From: Pseudomonadota bacterium
GTDB taxonomy: Bacteria; Pseudomonadota; Alphaproteobacteria; Rhizobiales; Xanthobacteraceae
NCBI GenBank assembly: GCA_023451825.1
Contig: JAEXYA010000047.1
Span: 1 to 53,376 of the forward strand
DNA: 53,376 bases
Reading direction: 5' to 3'
This document shows positions 17,897-26,267 of the stretch, piece by piece. Positions within the stretch are counted from its first letter, which is position 1, and each line of letters begins with the position of its first letter. The translations under genes and the position numbers were made by a program. The notes under the pieces were generated by a model. It was not told the DNA's origin and made no database searches. It saw only the letters and a program-made list of their open reading frames with translations.

Positions 17897-18526
17897 ATGT
17901 CCAGCATTTCGATCGGCGACGCAGACAATGCGCCCGTCAAGAGCAAGACCATTCAACCCGGCTGGGTGCGCGTGCTGCACTGGATCAACGCCGTGGCCAT
18001 GGTGATCATGATCATGTCGGGCTGGCAGATCTACAATGCCTCGCCGCTGTTCGATTTCATCTTTCCGCGCAGCATCACACTTGGCGGCTGGCTCGGCGGC
18101 GGCATCATGTGGCATCTCGCCGGCATGTGGCTCTTGGTGATCAACGGCCTGCTCTATGTCACGCTCGGGATCGTAACCGGGCGCTTCCGCAAGAAGCTGC
18201 TGCCGATCTCGGCATCCGGCGTGGTCGGCGACACCAAGGCTGCGCTCACAGGCAAGCTCTCGCACGCCGATCTCTCCACCTACAACCAGGTGCAGAAGCT
18301 GCTTTATGTCGGCATCCTGATTGTCGGCGTGCTCATCGTGCTATCAGGTCTCGCGATCTGGAAGCCGGTCCAGTTTCAATATCTCACCGCCGTGTTCGGC
18401 GGCTACGATGCCGCGCGCTATGTTCATTTCGTGATGATGGCGTCCATCGTCGGCTTCCTCGTCATTCACGTCGCGCTCGCATTGCTCGTACCGAAGAGCC
18501 TGCGTGCGATGATCATCGGACGCTGA
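17897..18526 (+). CDS. Membrane cytochrome b (b561-like) partner of a molybdoenzyme
   Basis: 209 residues with four membrane helices. The haem-ligating histidines can be picked out: His28 in VRVLHWIN, His73 in IMWHLAGM, and the pair His177 and His191 spaced 14 residues apart in the last helix, the pattern of diheme Ni/Fe-hydrogenase-type cytochrome b subunits. It ends 11 bases before the molybdopterin oxidoreductase gene, so the two should form one transcript and one electron-transfer unit between the quinone pool and a periplasmic molybdoenzyme. Confidence 0.88.
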   Translation: MSSISIGDADNAPVKSKTIQPGWVRVLHWINAVAMVIMIMSGWQIYNASPLFDFIFPRSITLGGWLGGGIMWHLAGMWLLVINGLLYVTLGIVTGRFRKKLLPISASGVVGDTKAALTGKLSHADLSTYNQVQKLLYVGILIVGVLIVLSGLAIWKPVQFQYLTAVFGGYDAARYVHFVMMASIVGFLVIHVALALLVPKSLRAMIIGR

Positions 18527-18537
18527 GGAGCAGAATC

Positions 18538-19320
18538 ATGTTCAAGAAGATGCGCTCGCTCATCATCCCCGGCGTCGACAAGCAGCTGCTGGTGAAAGAC
18601 GCCACCAAACTGATGCCGGACCTCGCGCGCCGCCGCTTCATCGCCGGTGGCGCCAGTTTTGGCGCGCTGACGCTGCTGACCGGTTGCAATGTCTCGGACA
18701 GTCTCTCCGCCGACAACCTGCTCACGCACATCTCGAAATTCAACGACATGGTGCAGGCAAAGATCTTCAATCCGAATTTGCTGGCGCCGACTTATTCAGA
18801 GAAAGACGTGCGCCGCCCCTTCCCGTTCAACGGTTTCTATTCGGAAGACGAAGCGCCTGCCATCGACGGCAAGGAATGGAAGCTCGAAGTCGCAGGTCTC
18901 GTCGACAACAAGAAGTCATGGACGCTGGAGGAGCTTTACAAGCTGCCCGAGGTCTCGCAGATCACGCGCCATATCTGCGTCGAGGGTTGGAGCGCCATCG
19001 GCTCATGGCAGGGCACGCCGCTCCGTGATTTCCTGAAATTGGTCGGCGCCGACACGAACGCAAAGTGGGTGCATTTCCGCTGCGCCGAGGATTACTACAC
19101 CTCGCTCGACATGCCGACAGCTCTGCATGCGCAGACGCAGATGACGTTCAAGTTCGACAATCAGATCCTGCCGCAATCGCTCGGTTTTCCCATGAAGGTG
19201 CGCGTGCCGACAAAACTCGGATTCAAGAACCCGAAATATGTGACGTCGCTGGAAGTGACGAATGATTACAAAGGCGGGTATTGGGAAGATCAGGGATATA
19301 ATGATTTCAGCGGGAGTTAG
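18538..19320 (+). CDS. Tat-exported, lipid-anchored molybdopterin oxidoreductase (sulfite oxidase fold)
   Basis: 260 residues. A twin-arginine stretch RRRF (31-34) leads into a hydrophobic run that ends in LTGC (47-50), so it is probably a Tat substrate anchored as a lipoprotein at Cys50. The mature domain has the molybdopterin fold: EWKLEVAGLV, TRHICVEGWSAIGSWQG with the molybdenum-ligand Cys147, the HFRCAEDYYTSLD segment and VRVPTKLGFKNPKYV. This resembles MsrP/YedY and sulfite oxidase relatives, but MsrP is not normally a lipoprotein. AGGAG precedes the ATG. Substrate unknown. Confidence 0.88.
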   Translation: MFKKMRSLIIPGVDKQLLVKDATKLMPDLARRRFIAGGASFGALTLLTGCNVSDSLSADNLLTHISKFNDMVQAKIFNPNLLAPTYSEKDVRRPFPFNGFYSEDEAPAIDGKEWKLEVAGLVDNKKSWTLEELYKLPEVSQITRHICVEGWSAIGSWQGTPLRDFLKLVGADTNAKWVHFRCAEDYYTSLDMPTALHAQTQMTFKFDNQILPQSLGFPMKVRVPTKLGFKNPKYVTSLEVTNDYKGGYWEDQGYNDFSGS

Positions 19321-19327
19321 ACTCCAT

Positions 19328-19439
19328 CCCTCATGGTGAGGAGGCGCCTCTTCGGCGCCGTCTCGAACCATGAGCTGGCCGGGCTCGGAGTTTTGCTGCC
19401 ATCCTTCGAGATGCCGCTGCGCGGCTCCTCAGGATGAGG
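19328..19439. repeat. Palindromic repeat, CCTCATGGTGAGGAG family (copy 1)
   Basis: Opens CCCTCATGGTGAGGAGGCGC, contains GTCTCGAACCATGAG and GCCATCCTTCGAGA, and closes GCTCCTCAGGATGAGG. Seven copies occur in the window; this one lies between two converging genes. Confidence 0.92.
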
Positions 19440-19456
19440 ATTGAGCTTCACGGCGC

Positions 19457-20638
19457 TCAGCCCAACTGCTTCTGAAACGCCGACAACACCGCGCCAAGAC
19501 CCAGCGTCGCGGCCGACACCACCAGTGCCGACGTCAAGCTCCCCGTCGCATCCGAGATTGCCCCCACCGCGATCGGCCCCATCGTCTGGCCGATGCCGAA
19601 CACGATGGTCACCACCGCGATGGCCTTCGGCCAGACCTCTCGTGGATAGTTGAAGCGCACGAAAGCTGTCGTTGCTGCGACCACCGCAAAAAACGACACA
19701 CCGAATACGGCGGCCGAAACGCCGAGCACCAGCGGTGAATGACCGAGCAGCGGCATCGCCGCGCCCACCGCATTGGTGCCGAGAATGATCGCCATCGCGC
19801 CGCCGCTCTGGCCGCGCGCCAGCACGCCGCGCCACAGCCAGGGCGAGGCGAATGAGCTCGCCCCGATCACGCACCAGAACGCGCTTTGTGCGACAGCACT
19901 GCCGCCACCGTCGCGGACATAGGCGATCATGAAGGTCATGTAGGCGATGTAGCCCGCGCCGAACATGAAATAGGCGACCAGGAAAATCCACATCGGCCGG
20001 ATCGCGACCGCGGGTGCAGTTTCAGTCGATGTCCCCTCCGCTGCATCCACCAGCTTGCGCAGCAACGGCAAGCCCATCACCACCGAGACGATGCCGATCA
20101 CCAGCCAGACGATCCACCACGAGCCAGCGCCAAATCCCTGCAGCACGAACGGCGCGATCAGGCCGGAGACCAGAATGCCGATGCCCGGCCCGGCATAGAA
20201 CAGGCTGAGCAGATAGGATGATCGCTCCGGATACGCGAGGCCGATGGTCGCCGCGAGCGCGCCGCCCGCCACGAAAGAAATCGCCGCACCAAATCCGGTG
20301 ACGAAGCGCGCGATGCTGAGCAGCGTGAAATCCGACGTGACGCCGCACAGCAACAGCGATGCGATGCAGGCCACCGTGCCGATCTGGAGGACCGCAAACA
20401 GGCCATAGCGTTTGCCGAGACTGGCCGCCATCAATGCGCCGAGCAGATAGCCGGCGGCATTGACGGTATTCATGAAGCCCGCGGCCGAATAGGACCATTG
20501 CAGGCTGTCGCGCATATCCGGCAGCACCAGCGAATAGACGAAGCGCCCGATGCCGAGCCCGATGGCCGGCGCCAGCGACAGCAAGAGGATCAGCAGGGCT
20601 GGATTGCGGCGCGAAAACGAAGGCTCTTGTGACGTCAC
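19457..20638 (-). CDS. MFS transporter, YbfB/YjiJ family
   Basis: 393 residues with 12 predicted membrane helices. The first helix APAIGLGIGRFVYSLVLPDM, with its GRF-Y motif, is characteristic of the YbfB/YjiJ branch of the major facilitator superfamily; GLAYPERSSYLLSLFYAGPGIGI follows. The start is taken as the GTG at 20638 because AGGAG lies six bases before it; the frame is open further upstream but without a site. Substrate unknown in this family. It ends in the gap shared with repeat copy 1 and is divergent from leuB. Confidence 0.82.
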   Translation of the reverse strand: MTSQEPSFSRRNPALLILLLSLAPAIGLGIGRFVYSLVLPDMRDSLQWSYSAAGFMNTVNAAGYLLGALMAASLGKRYGLFAVLQIGTVACIASLLLCGVTSDFTLLSIARFVTGFGAAISFVAGGALAATIGLAYPERSSYLLSLFYAGPGIGILVSGLIAPFVLQGFGAGSWWIVWLVIGIVSVVMGLPLLRKLVDAAEGTSTETAPAVAIRPMWIFLVAYFMFGAGYIAYMTFMIAYVRDGGGSAVAQSAFWCVIGASSFASPWLWRGVLARGQSGGAMAIILGTNAVGAAMPLLGHSPLVLGVSAAVFGVSFFAVVAATTAFVRFNYPREVWPKAIAVVTIVFGIGQTMGPIAVGAISDATGSLTSALVVSAATLGLGAVLSAFQKQLG

Positions 20639-20772
20639 TGGCAACTCCTGCTGCGTCACTTTCGCAGGTTCTGCGTTGGCTGCAATCGCGCCTTTAGCAA
20701 GGCTGTCTTGCCAATGCGGCAATGACGGCTTAGCACTCGCCCGAAATTCGGCGTTCAGAGAAGGAAACGACC

Positions 20773-21885
20773 ATGGCCGCGCATAAACTGCTGGTTCTCC
20801 CGGGCGACGGCATCGGCCCCGAAGTGATGGCGGAAGTGACGCGCCTGATCGACTGGATCGATGCTTCGGGCATCGCCAAGTTCGAGACTGAAACCGGCCT
20901 TGTCGGCGGCGCTTCCATCGATGCGGACGGCGTGCCGATCACCGACGCCACCATGGCCAAGGCCGATGCGGCCGACGCCATCATCTTCGGCGCCATTGGC
21001 GGCCCGAAATGGGATGGCGTGGCTTACGAGAACCGCCCGGAAGCGGGCCTGCTGCGCCTGCGAAAAGATCTCGGCCTGTTCGCCAATCTGCGCCCGGCGG
21101 TCTGCTATCCCGCGCTGGCCGATTCATCGAGCCTGAAGCGCGAAGTGGTCGAAGGCCTCGACATCATGATCGTGCGCGAGCTCACCGGCGGCGTCTATTT
21201 TGGCGAGCCGAAGACCATCACCGATCTCGGCAACGGCCAGAAGCGCGCCATCGATACGCAGGTCTACGACACCTATGAGATCGAGCGCATCGCCCGTGTC
21301 GCCTTTGATCTGGCCCGCAAGCGCCAGAACAAGGTGACGTCGATGGAGAAGCGCAATGTCATGAAGTCGGGCGTGTTGTGGAACGAGGTCGTGACCCAGG
21401 TGCATGGCCGCGAATACAAGGACGTGACGCTGGATCACCAGCTCGCCGATTCCGGCGGCATGAACCTTGTGAAGTGGCCAAAGCAGTTCGACGTCATCGT
21501 CACCGACAACCTGTTCGGCGACATGCTGTCGGATATCGCAGCCATGCTCACCGGCTCGCTCGGCATGCTGCCCTCGGCCTCGCTCGGCGAAGTGGACAGC
21601 AAGACCGGCAAGCGCAAGGCGATGTATGAGCCCGTGCATGGTTCGGCACCGGACATTGCCGGCCAGGGCAAGGCCAATCCGCTGGCGATGATCGCCTCGT
21701 TCGGCATGGCGCTGCGCTATTCGCTCGATCTCGGCGATCTCGCCGACAAGGTCGATCAGGCGATTGCGGCGGTGCTGGCGAAGGGGCTGCGCACGGCGGA
21801 TCTGAAGTCGGAAAGTGCGACGATCATCTCGACGGCACAGATGGGTGAAGCGGTGCTCGCGGAGCTGCAGGCGCTGTGTAAGTGA
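20773..21885 (+). CDS. leuB: 3-isopropylmalate dehydrogenase
   Basis: 370 residues. It oxidises and decarboxylates 3-isopropylmalate with NAD+ in leucine synthesis. Visible motifs: LLVLPGDGIGPEVM at the N-terminus, ENRPEAGLLRLRKDLGLFANLRP for substrate binding, VRELTGGVYFGEP, the active-site NVMKSGVLWNEV and metal-binding DNLFGDMLSDIAAML, and the NAD-binding EPVHGSAPDIAGQGKANP. AAGGAAA precedes the ATG. The other leu genes are split: leuD at 28 kb and leuC at 34 kb, both on the opposite strand; leuA is not in the window. Confidence 0.97.
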   Translation: MAAHKLLVLPGDGIGPEVMAEVTRLIDWIDASGIAKFETETGLVGGASIDADGVPITDATMAKADAADAIIFGAIGGPKWDGVAYENRPEAGLLRLRKDLGLFANLRPAVCYPALADSSSLKREVVEGLDIMIVRELTGGVYFGEPKTITDLGNGQKRAIDTQVYDTYEIERIARVAFDLARKRQNKVTSMEKRNVMKSGVLWNEVVTQVHGREYKDVTLDHQLADSGGMNLVKWPKQFDVIVTDNLFGDMLSDIAAMLTGSLGMLPSASLGEVDSKTGKRKAMYEPVHGSAPDIAGQGKANPLAMIASFGMALRYSLDLGDLADKVDQAIAAVLAKGLRTADLKSESATIISTAQMGEAVLAELQALCK

Positions 21886-21902
21886 GCCTGTCCAATGCTC
21901 CG

Positions 21903-22006
21903 CCCTCATGGTGAGGAGCGCGCAAAGCGCGCGTCTCGAACCATGAATGGAGCACTCGGCCATCCTTCGAGACGCGGTCGAAGGCGACCGCTCCTCAGGA
22001 TGAGGG
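21903..22006. repeat. Palindromic repeat, CCTCATGGTGAGGAG family (copy 2)
   Basis: Same ends and inner boxes as copy 1, 17 bases after the leuB stop, between converging genes. Confidence 0.9.
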
Positions 22007-22032
22007 CAGAGTGTTTGATTGGCACCCAAAAC

Positions 22033-22063
22033 AAAAAATGCCCGGCTCACGCCGGGCATTTTC
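22033..22063 (-). terminator. Terminator, likely bidirectional, after leuB and the gene at 22085
   Basis: AATGCCCGGC pairs with GCCGGGCATT around TCAC. On the minus strand it is followed by TTTTTTGTTTT, on the plus strand by TTCG, so it suits the minus gene best but could end both. Confidence 0.85.
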
Positions 22064-22084
22064 GTATCTGACTACGCGCCGTCC

Positions 22085-22489
22085 TCAGTAGTAGGAATAC
22101 GGCGGCAGCGGAATGCGGTTCGGGTAGCCGCCCAGATCCCAATCGCTATACAGCGGCTGGCGATCGATCGGACGGTTCAGGTTTTCGCGGCTGAACGACT
22201 GGCCGGGCGGATAGGCGTAATCGGTGAACTTGCGGTCGCCCGGCAGCACTTCGGTGCCGGCATCGAGCCACGAACGGCGCGAGATGTAGACGCGGGTGCG
22301 CGGACCCTGCTGATAGGACACGTTCGGGCCACGCGAGCCGTAATTGTAACGGCCGCTATCGACGGTCACCTGCTTGCGCTTCTTGGTCTGGGTCTGTGCA
22401 TCGGCCGGGGTCGCGAATCCGATGGTGATGACGGCAGCCGCCGCGAGCAGAGCGCCGGTCAGTTTGGCGGCAGAAAATTTCAAGGTCAT
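22085..22489 (-). CDS. Conserved secreted protein of unknown function, 134 aa
   Basis: A signal peptide (residues 1-31, cleavage after PADA) leads to a 103-residue basic, Tyr/Pro/Arg-rich mature part with no cysteine (RVYISRRSWLDAGTEVLPGD, then YAYPPGQSF and the end IPLPPYSYY). No family is recognised; proteins of this shape recur in Bradyrhizobiaceae. It is transcribed alone toward its terminator. Periplasmic or cell-surface location is inferred from the signal only. Confidence 0.8.
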   Translation of the reverse strand: MTLKFSAAKLTGALLAAAAVITIGFATPADAQTQTKKRKQVTVDSGRYNYGSRGPNVSYQQGPRTRVYISRRSWLDAGTEVLPGDRKFTDYAYPPGQSFSRENLNRPIDRQPLYSDWDLGGYPNRIPLPPYSYY

Positions 22490-22659
22490 CTAGTCCTCTT
22501 GGCACTCTGATTCTTCGTCAAGAATCGCAATTTCCGAGTTCCCGGCAATTTAGCTGGCCGGGTGGCAGCCCTACAAGGTCAAACCGGCCACACTTTTGGA
22601 GAATAATGCGCGGTGTGGCCGAATGTTGCATGCATTCCAAGGTCTTGGTCGCGGTCCTG

Positions 22660-23463
22660 TCACAGGCTGCCCCGCAGCAGCGGATTCTGCGCGCCAGTGA
22701 CCCAATCCGAACCGGCCGCTGACAGTGCCGGACCGCTGACGCAGCCCGTCCGCTTCAATTCGGCATGGGCGAACAGTTCTGCAAGCTTCGGCTCGCCGCC
22801 GGCGGTCAAAAGAACGAGACGATCGAGCATGCAGGCCACCGCCGCACGACGCGCCGGCAAGCCGTCGCTCTGACACGAGAAGCCGGAAATGCGCAGATTT
22901 GCCGCATCGAGATTGCGGGTGAATCCGAGGCAGCGCTTGGCGTCCTGACGGCGATCCGCGAAGCCGAACAGCGCGACAGGGCCGAATTTGCTGTCGATGA
23001 TGCCCTCGCCCACCGTTTCGCGCGGTCCGCTTGGGTCCATCTTCAAAGCGACGTCGGAGACCGCCGTATCCTCAAGAGCCTCACCACCGAGCCGGTAGAG
23101 TTCGAGCTCAGCCACCGGACGACCCTCAGCCGGCATCCAGCGCATGATGTCCCTGCGACCACCCGCGGGATGCCGCTGAATTTCGTAAGCCGCTGTAATT
23201 CCAGCCACATCCGCCTGCCGGACGGCGAAGGCCGGATAGGAGCGATCAGCCACCGTCCAGTCGGGCTTCACGCTCGCTGCCGGCTCCCAATCGAGTTCCA
23301 GATGCTGGACCGCCATCACGCCTGCCATGGCAAGCAGGGCCAGACAGCCCATATAGGCAAGCATGCGCCCTGCCACCGCCGTGCATTCGTCGGCGAAGCT
23401 GTACACCGCCGGACGGAAATCGAATTCCCGCTCGCGGTTGTGGGGCGCAGGGTTTGAACGCAT
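22660..23463 (-). CDS. Single-pass membrane protein of unknown function, 267 aa
   Basis: Residues 1-32 are a polar cytoplasmic head, residues 33-53 (MLAYMGCLALLAMAGVMAV) a single membrane helix, and the rest an extracytoplasmic domain of about 215 residues. That domain holds three well-spaced cysteines (CLGF, SCQSD, ACMLDRL) plus one near the end in RTGCVSG, which could form disulfides. No catalytic motif is recognised. The ATG at 23463 is preferred to an adjacent TTG. It is divergent from asd across 115 bases. Confidence 0.78.
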   Translation of the reverse strand: MRSNPAPHNREREFDFRPAVYSFADECTAVAGRMLAYMGCLALLAMAGVMAVQHLELDWEPAASVKPDWTVADRSYPAFAVRQADVAGITAAYEIQRHPAGGRRDIMRWMPAEGRPVAELELYRLGGEALEDTAVSDVALKMDPSGPRETVGEGIIDSKFGPVALFGFADRRQDAKRCLGFTRNLDAANLRISGFSCQSDGLPARRAAVACMLDRLVLLTAGGEPKLAELFAHAELKRTGCVSGPALSAAGSDWVTGAQNPLLRGSL

Positions 23464-23578
23464 CAAAGCACGGAGGCCGGTTACAACGTTGTGTTTGCGG
23501 CATTTCTCGCATAGAAGCGCCAGCGCTTCGGTTTCCGCGAGAGGCGGATCGAAGGCATTTTTCTTCGGAGAGTGAACG

Positions 23579-24613
23579 ATGGGTTACAAAGTCGCGCTGG
23601 TCGGAGCGACCGGCAATGTCGGGCGTGAAATGCTCAGCATTCTGGACGAACGTAAATTCCCTGCTGACGAGGTCGTGGCGCTTGCGTCCCGCCGCAGCAT
23701 GGGCGTTGAGGTTTCCTTCGGCGACAAAACCCTGAAATGCAAAGACCTTGAGACCTACGACTTCAGCGACGTCGATATCTGCCTGATGTCGGCCGGCGGA
23801 GCCGTGTCCAAGGAATGGTCGCCGAAGATCGGCGCAGCCGGTGCCGTGGTCATCGACAATTCGTCGACCTGGCGCATGGATCCCGACGTGCCGCTGGTCG
23901 TGCCGGAAGTGAACGCGGCTGCGGTCGATGGCTTCAAGAAGAAGATGATCATCGCCAATCCGAACTGCTCCACGGCGCAGCTCGTCGTGGCGCTGAAGCC
24001 GCTGCATGACAAGGCGACCATCAAGCGCGTGGTTGTTGCGACCTATCAGTCGGTGTCGGGCGCCGGCAAGGATGCGATGGACGAGTTGTTCTCGCAGACC
24101 AAGGCCGTCTACACCAATAGCGAGATCGTCAACACCAAGTTCCCGAAGCGCATCGCCTTCAATGCGATCCCCCATATCGATGTCTTCATGGAGGATGGCT
24201 ACACGAAGGAAGAGTGGAAGATGATGGCGGAGACCAAGAAGATTCTTGATCCCAAGATCAAACTCTCCGCGACGGCCGTGCGCATTCCGGTGTTTGTCAG
24301 CCACTCGGAAGCGGTCAATGTCGAGTTCGAGAATCCGATCTCGGCGGATGAGGCCCGCGACATCCTGCGCAATGCGCCGGGTTGCCTCGTGATCGACAAG
24401 CGCGAACCCGGCGGCTACGTCACGCCATACGAAGCAGCCGGCGAAGACGCGACCTATATCAGCCGTATCCGCGAGGATGCGACGGTGGAGAACGGTCTCG
24501 CCTTCTGGTGCGTCTCGGACAACCTGCGCAAGGGTGCGGCACTCAACGCCGTGCAGATCGCGGAAGTCCTGATCAACCGCAAGCTGATCACCGCGAAGAA
24601 GAAAGCGGCGTAA
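23579..24613 (+). CDS. asd: Aspartate-semialdehyde dehydrogenase
   Basis: 344 residues. It reduces aspartyl-4-phosphate to aspartate semialdehyde, the branch point toward lysine/diaminopimelate, threonine and methionine. The NADP loop GATGNVG is at 9-15; the catalytic Cys130 lies in NPNCSTAQ; TYQSVSGAGKDAMDEL and the active-site RIPVFVSHSEAVNVEF follow. CGGAGAG precedes the ATG. Eight bases separate it from the following membrane-protein gene, so they are probably co-transcribed. Confidence 0.97.
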   Translation: MGYKVALVGATGNVGREMLSILDERKFPADEVVALASRRSMGVEVSFGDKTLKCKDLETYDFSDVDICLMSAGGAVSKEWSPKIGAAGAVVIDNSSTWRMDPDVPLVVPEVNAAAVDGFKKKMIIANPNCSTAQLVVALKPLHDKATIKRVVVATYQSVSGAGKDAMDELFSQTKAVYTNSEIVNTKFPKRIAFNAIPHIDVFMEDGYTKEEWKMMAETKKILDPKIKLSATAVRIPVFVSHSEAVNVEFENPISADEARDILRNAPGCLVIDKREPGGYVTPYEAAGEDATYISRIREDATVENGLAFWCVSDNLRKGAALNAVQIAEVLINRKLITAKKKAA

Positions 24614-24620
24614 GAACAAG

Positions 24621-25211
24621 ATGTCGGAGCCGGATCAAAAAGAGAATGACCCGGCTCCGCGTCGCCCGCACCCGATCCTGAAGGGTGTCGAGCTTGTCAT
24701 CGAGCATGTGCTGTTCAACAGCCGCTGGCTGATGGCGCCGTTCTATCTCGGCCTCGTCATCGCGCTGGTCGCATTGCTCTACAAATTCGGCGTCACGCTC
24801 GTCGAATTCGTCATCCACACCCCGACCGCCAAAGAGACCGACACGATCCTCGGCGTGCTCAGCCTGATCGACCTGTCGCTCACCGGCAATCTCATCCTCA
24901 TCGTTGTGTTTTCCGGCTACGAGAACTTTGTCTCGCGCATCGATCCGCGCAACCATCCGGACTGGCCGGAATGGATGACCAAGGTCGACTTCGCCGGGCT
25001 GAAGCAGAAGCTGCTGGCATCGATCGTCGCGATTTCCGCGATCCAGGTGCTGAAGGCGTTCATGAACATGGATGGCGTGTTCGAGCCGCAGAAGCTCGGC
25101 TGGCTCGCGGGAATCCATCTGCTGTTCGTGGTATCAGCGCTGCTGCTGGCGCTGTCCGATCGCTGGAATACGGACGATCACGACGGCAAGGCGGATAATA
25201 AGAAGCATTGA
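24621..25211 (+). CDS. UPF0114 / YqhA-family membrane protein
   Basis: 196 residues with four membrane helices: about 38-58, 76-100, 128-148 and 160-178. The stretches ELVIEHVLFNSRWLMAPFY, SLIDLSLTGNLILIVVFSGYENFVSRID and KQKLLASIVAISAIQVLKAF are diagnostic for the family also found in E. coli as YqhA. The function is unknown in all members. It starts eight bases after asd, so it is likely expressed with it; the acidic/His tail (DDHDGKADNKKH) is cytoplasmic or periplasmic and disordered. Confidence 0.9.
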   Translation: MSEPDQKENDPAPRRPHPILKGVELVIEHVLFNSRWLMAPFYLGLVIALVALLYKFGVTLVEFVIHTPTAKETDTILGVLSLIDLSLTGNLILIVVFSGYENFVSRIDPRNHPDWPEWMTKVDFAGLKQKLLASIVAISAIQVLKAFMNMDGVFEPQKLGWLAGIHLLFVVSALLLALSDRWNTDDHDGKADNKKH

Positions 25212-25222
25212 TGTTGCTCAGT

Positions 25223-25358
25223 CCCTCATGGTGAGGAGCGCGTCTTCGCGCGTCTCGAACCATGAGATGGCCTGGCTCGGAGATTGCCGCCATCCCTTGC
25301 GAATGGCTTCGCCATTCGCTGGGAGACGCGTGTAAGAACGCGCTCCTCAGGATGAGGG
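25223..25358. repeat. Palindromic repeat, CCTCATGGTGAGGAG family (copy 3)
   Basis: The usual ends around a longer centre: an extra inner palindrome GCGAATGGCTTCGCCATTCGC interrupts the CCATCC...GGGAGAC box. It lies directly beside a copy of the CGTAGGATGGGT family. Confidence 0.9.
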
Positions 25359-25368
25359 ACTGAGTAGC

Positions 25369-25471
25369 CGTAGGATGGGTAGAGCGCAGGCGCATAGCGC
25401 CGAAGCGAAACCCATCACCGCAGGCTCGGTGTTTGTTGTGATGGGTTTCGCTGCGCTCTACCCATCCTACG
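25369..25471. repeat. Palindromic repeat, CGTAGGATGGGT family
   Basis: Opens CGTAGGATGGGTAGAGCGCA and closes TGCGCTCTACCCATCCTACG, enclosing a second inner pair (GAAACCCATC and GATGGGTTTC). This nested copy is twice the length of the one at 3982. Confidence 0.9.
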
Positions 25472-25481
25472 GCCTCGGCGA

Positions 25482-26138
25482 TCAATCCGCCGACTTCGCC
25501 TGCCCGACCGGCTTGAACACCTTCTCCACCTTGTCCAGCACCGACAGCGACCCGATGGCGACGCCGAAATAGGCGCCGTGCAGCAAGAGATCGCCGGCAT
25601 CGACGCGCTTCTTCACGAAGGGGAAGCTCATCAAGTTCTCGAGGCTGCGGAACACCGCGGCCTTTTCGATGCGCGTGACGAAATCCTGCATCGTCTCGTG
25701 ATCGCGGATCTCGACGGTCTCGCCCGGCTTGGTGAACATCGACATCCAGCGGCCGATGAAATCGCCCGGCGACAACGGCGCGGCCTTGTCGACGAAGGCG
25801 CGGATGCCACCGCATTGCGCATGGCCGAGAATGACGATGTGCTTCACCTTCAAGACCTGCACCGCATATTCCAGCGCAGCGGAAACGCCATGCGCGTTGC
25901 CGTCGGGCTGATAGGGCGGCACCAGATTGGCGATGTTGCGCACCACGAACAATTCGCCCGGTGACGCATCGAAGATGACCTCCGGCGACACGCGCGAGTC
26001 GCAGCAGCCGATCACCATCACTTCCGGGAACTGGCCCTTTTCCGACAGTTCGCGGAAACGCGCCTGTTCAGTCGGCAGGCGTTCCGATGAAAAGGTCTGG
26101 TAGCCGGTGATGAGTTGCTGCGGAAATGTCGTGGTCAT
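25482..26138 (-). CDS. Beta-class carbonic anhydrase
   Basis: 218 residues. It interconverts CO2 and bicarbonate in the cytosol. The zinc site is complete: Cys45 and Asp47 in CCDSR, His106 and Cys109 in GHAQCGG; PGELFVVRNIANLVPP and GVSAALEYAVQVLKVKHIVILGH are typical of the family. The enzyme could supply bicarbonate to carboxylases. It converges on asd/yqhA through two adjoining repeats and is divergent from the CitE-like gene. Confidence 0.95.
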   Translation of the reverse strand: MTTTFPQQLITGYQTFSSERLPTEQARFRELSEKGQFPEVMVIGCCDSRVSPEVIFDASPGELFVVRNIANLVPPYQPDGNAHGVSAALEYAVQVLKVKHIVILGHAQCGGIRAFVDKAAPLSPGDFIGRWMSMFTKPGETVEIRDHETMQDFVTRIEKAAVFRSLENLMSFPFVKKRVDAGDLLLHGAYFGVAIGSLSVLDKVEKVFKPVGQAKSAD

Positions 26139-26267
26139 GATGACTGCCTCTTGGGTTCACCTCGATAACCATAGCTCGCCAGCGCGAACAAGCCTTCCGG
26201 GCAACAGATCAAGATGCTAGTGCCAAATGGAACCATAAGCAGACACCTATCTCGAGGAAATGACGCC

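Noticed and set aside
17821..18537. Possible fusion: the molybdoenzyme frame stays open upstream through the cytochrome b gene
   Set aside because: The cytochrome b gene lies in another frame with clean haem-ligand helices, and the molybdoenzyme has AGGAG and an ATG at 18538; the upstream part of the frame translates to Arg/His-rich noise.
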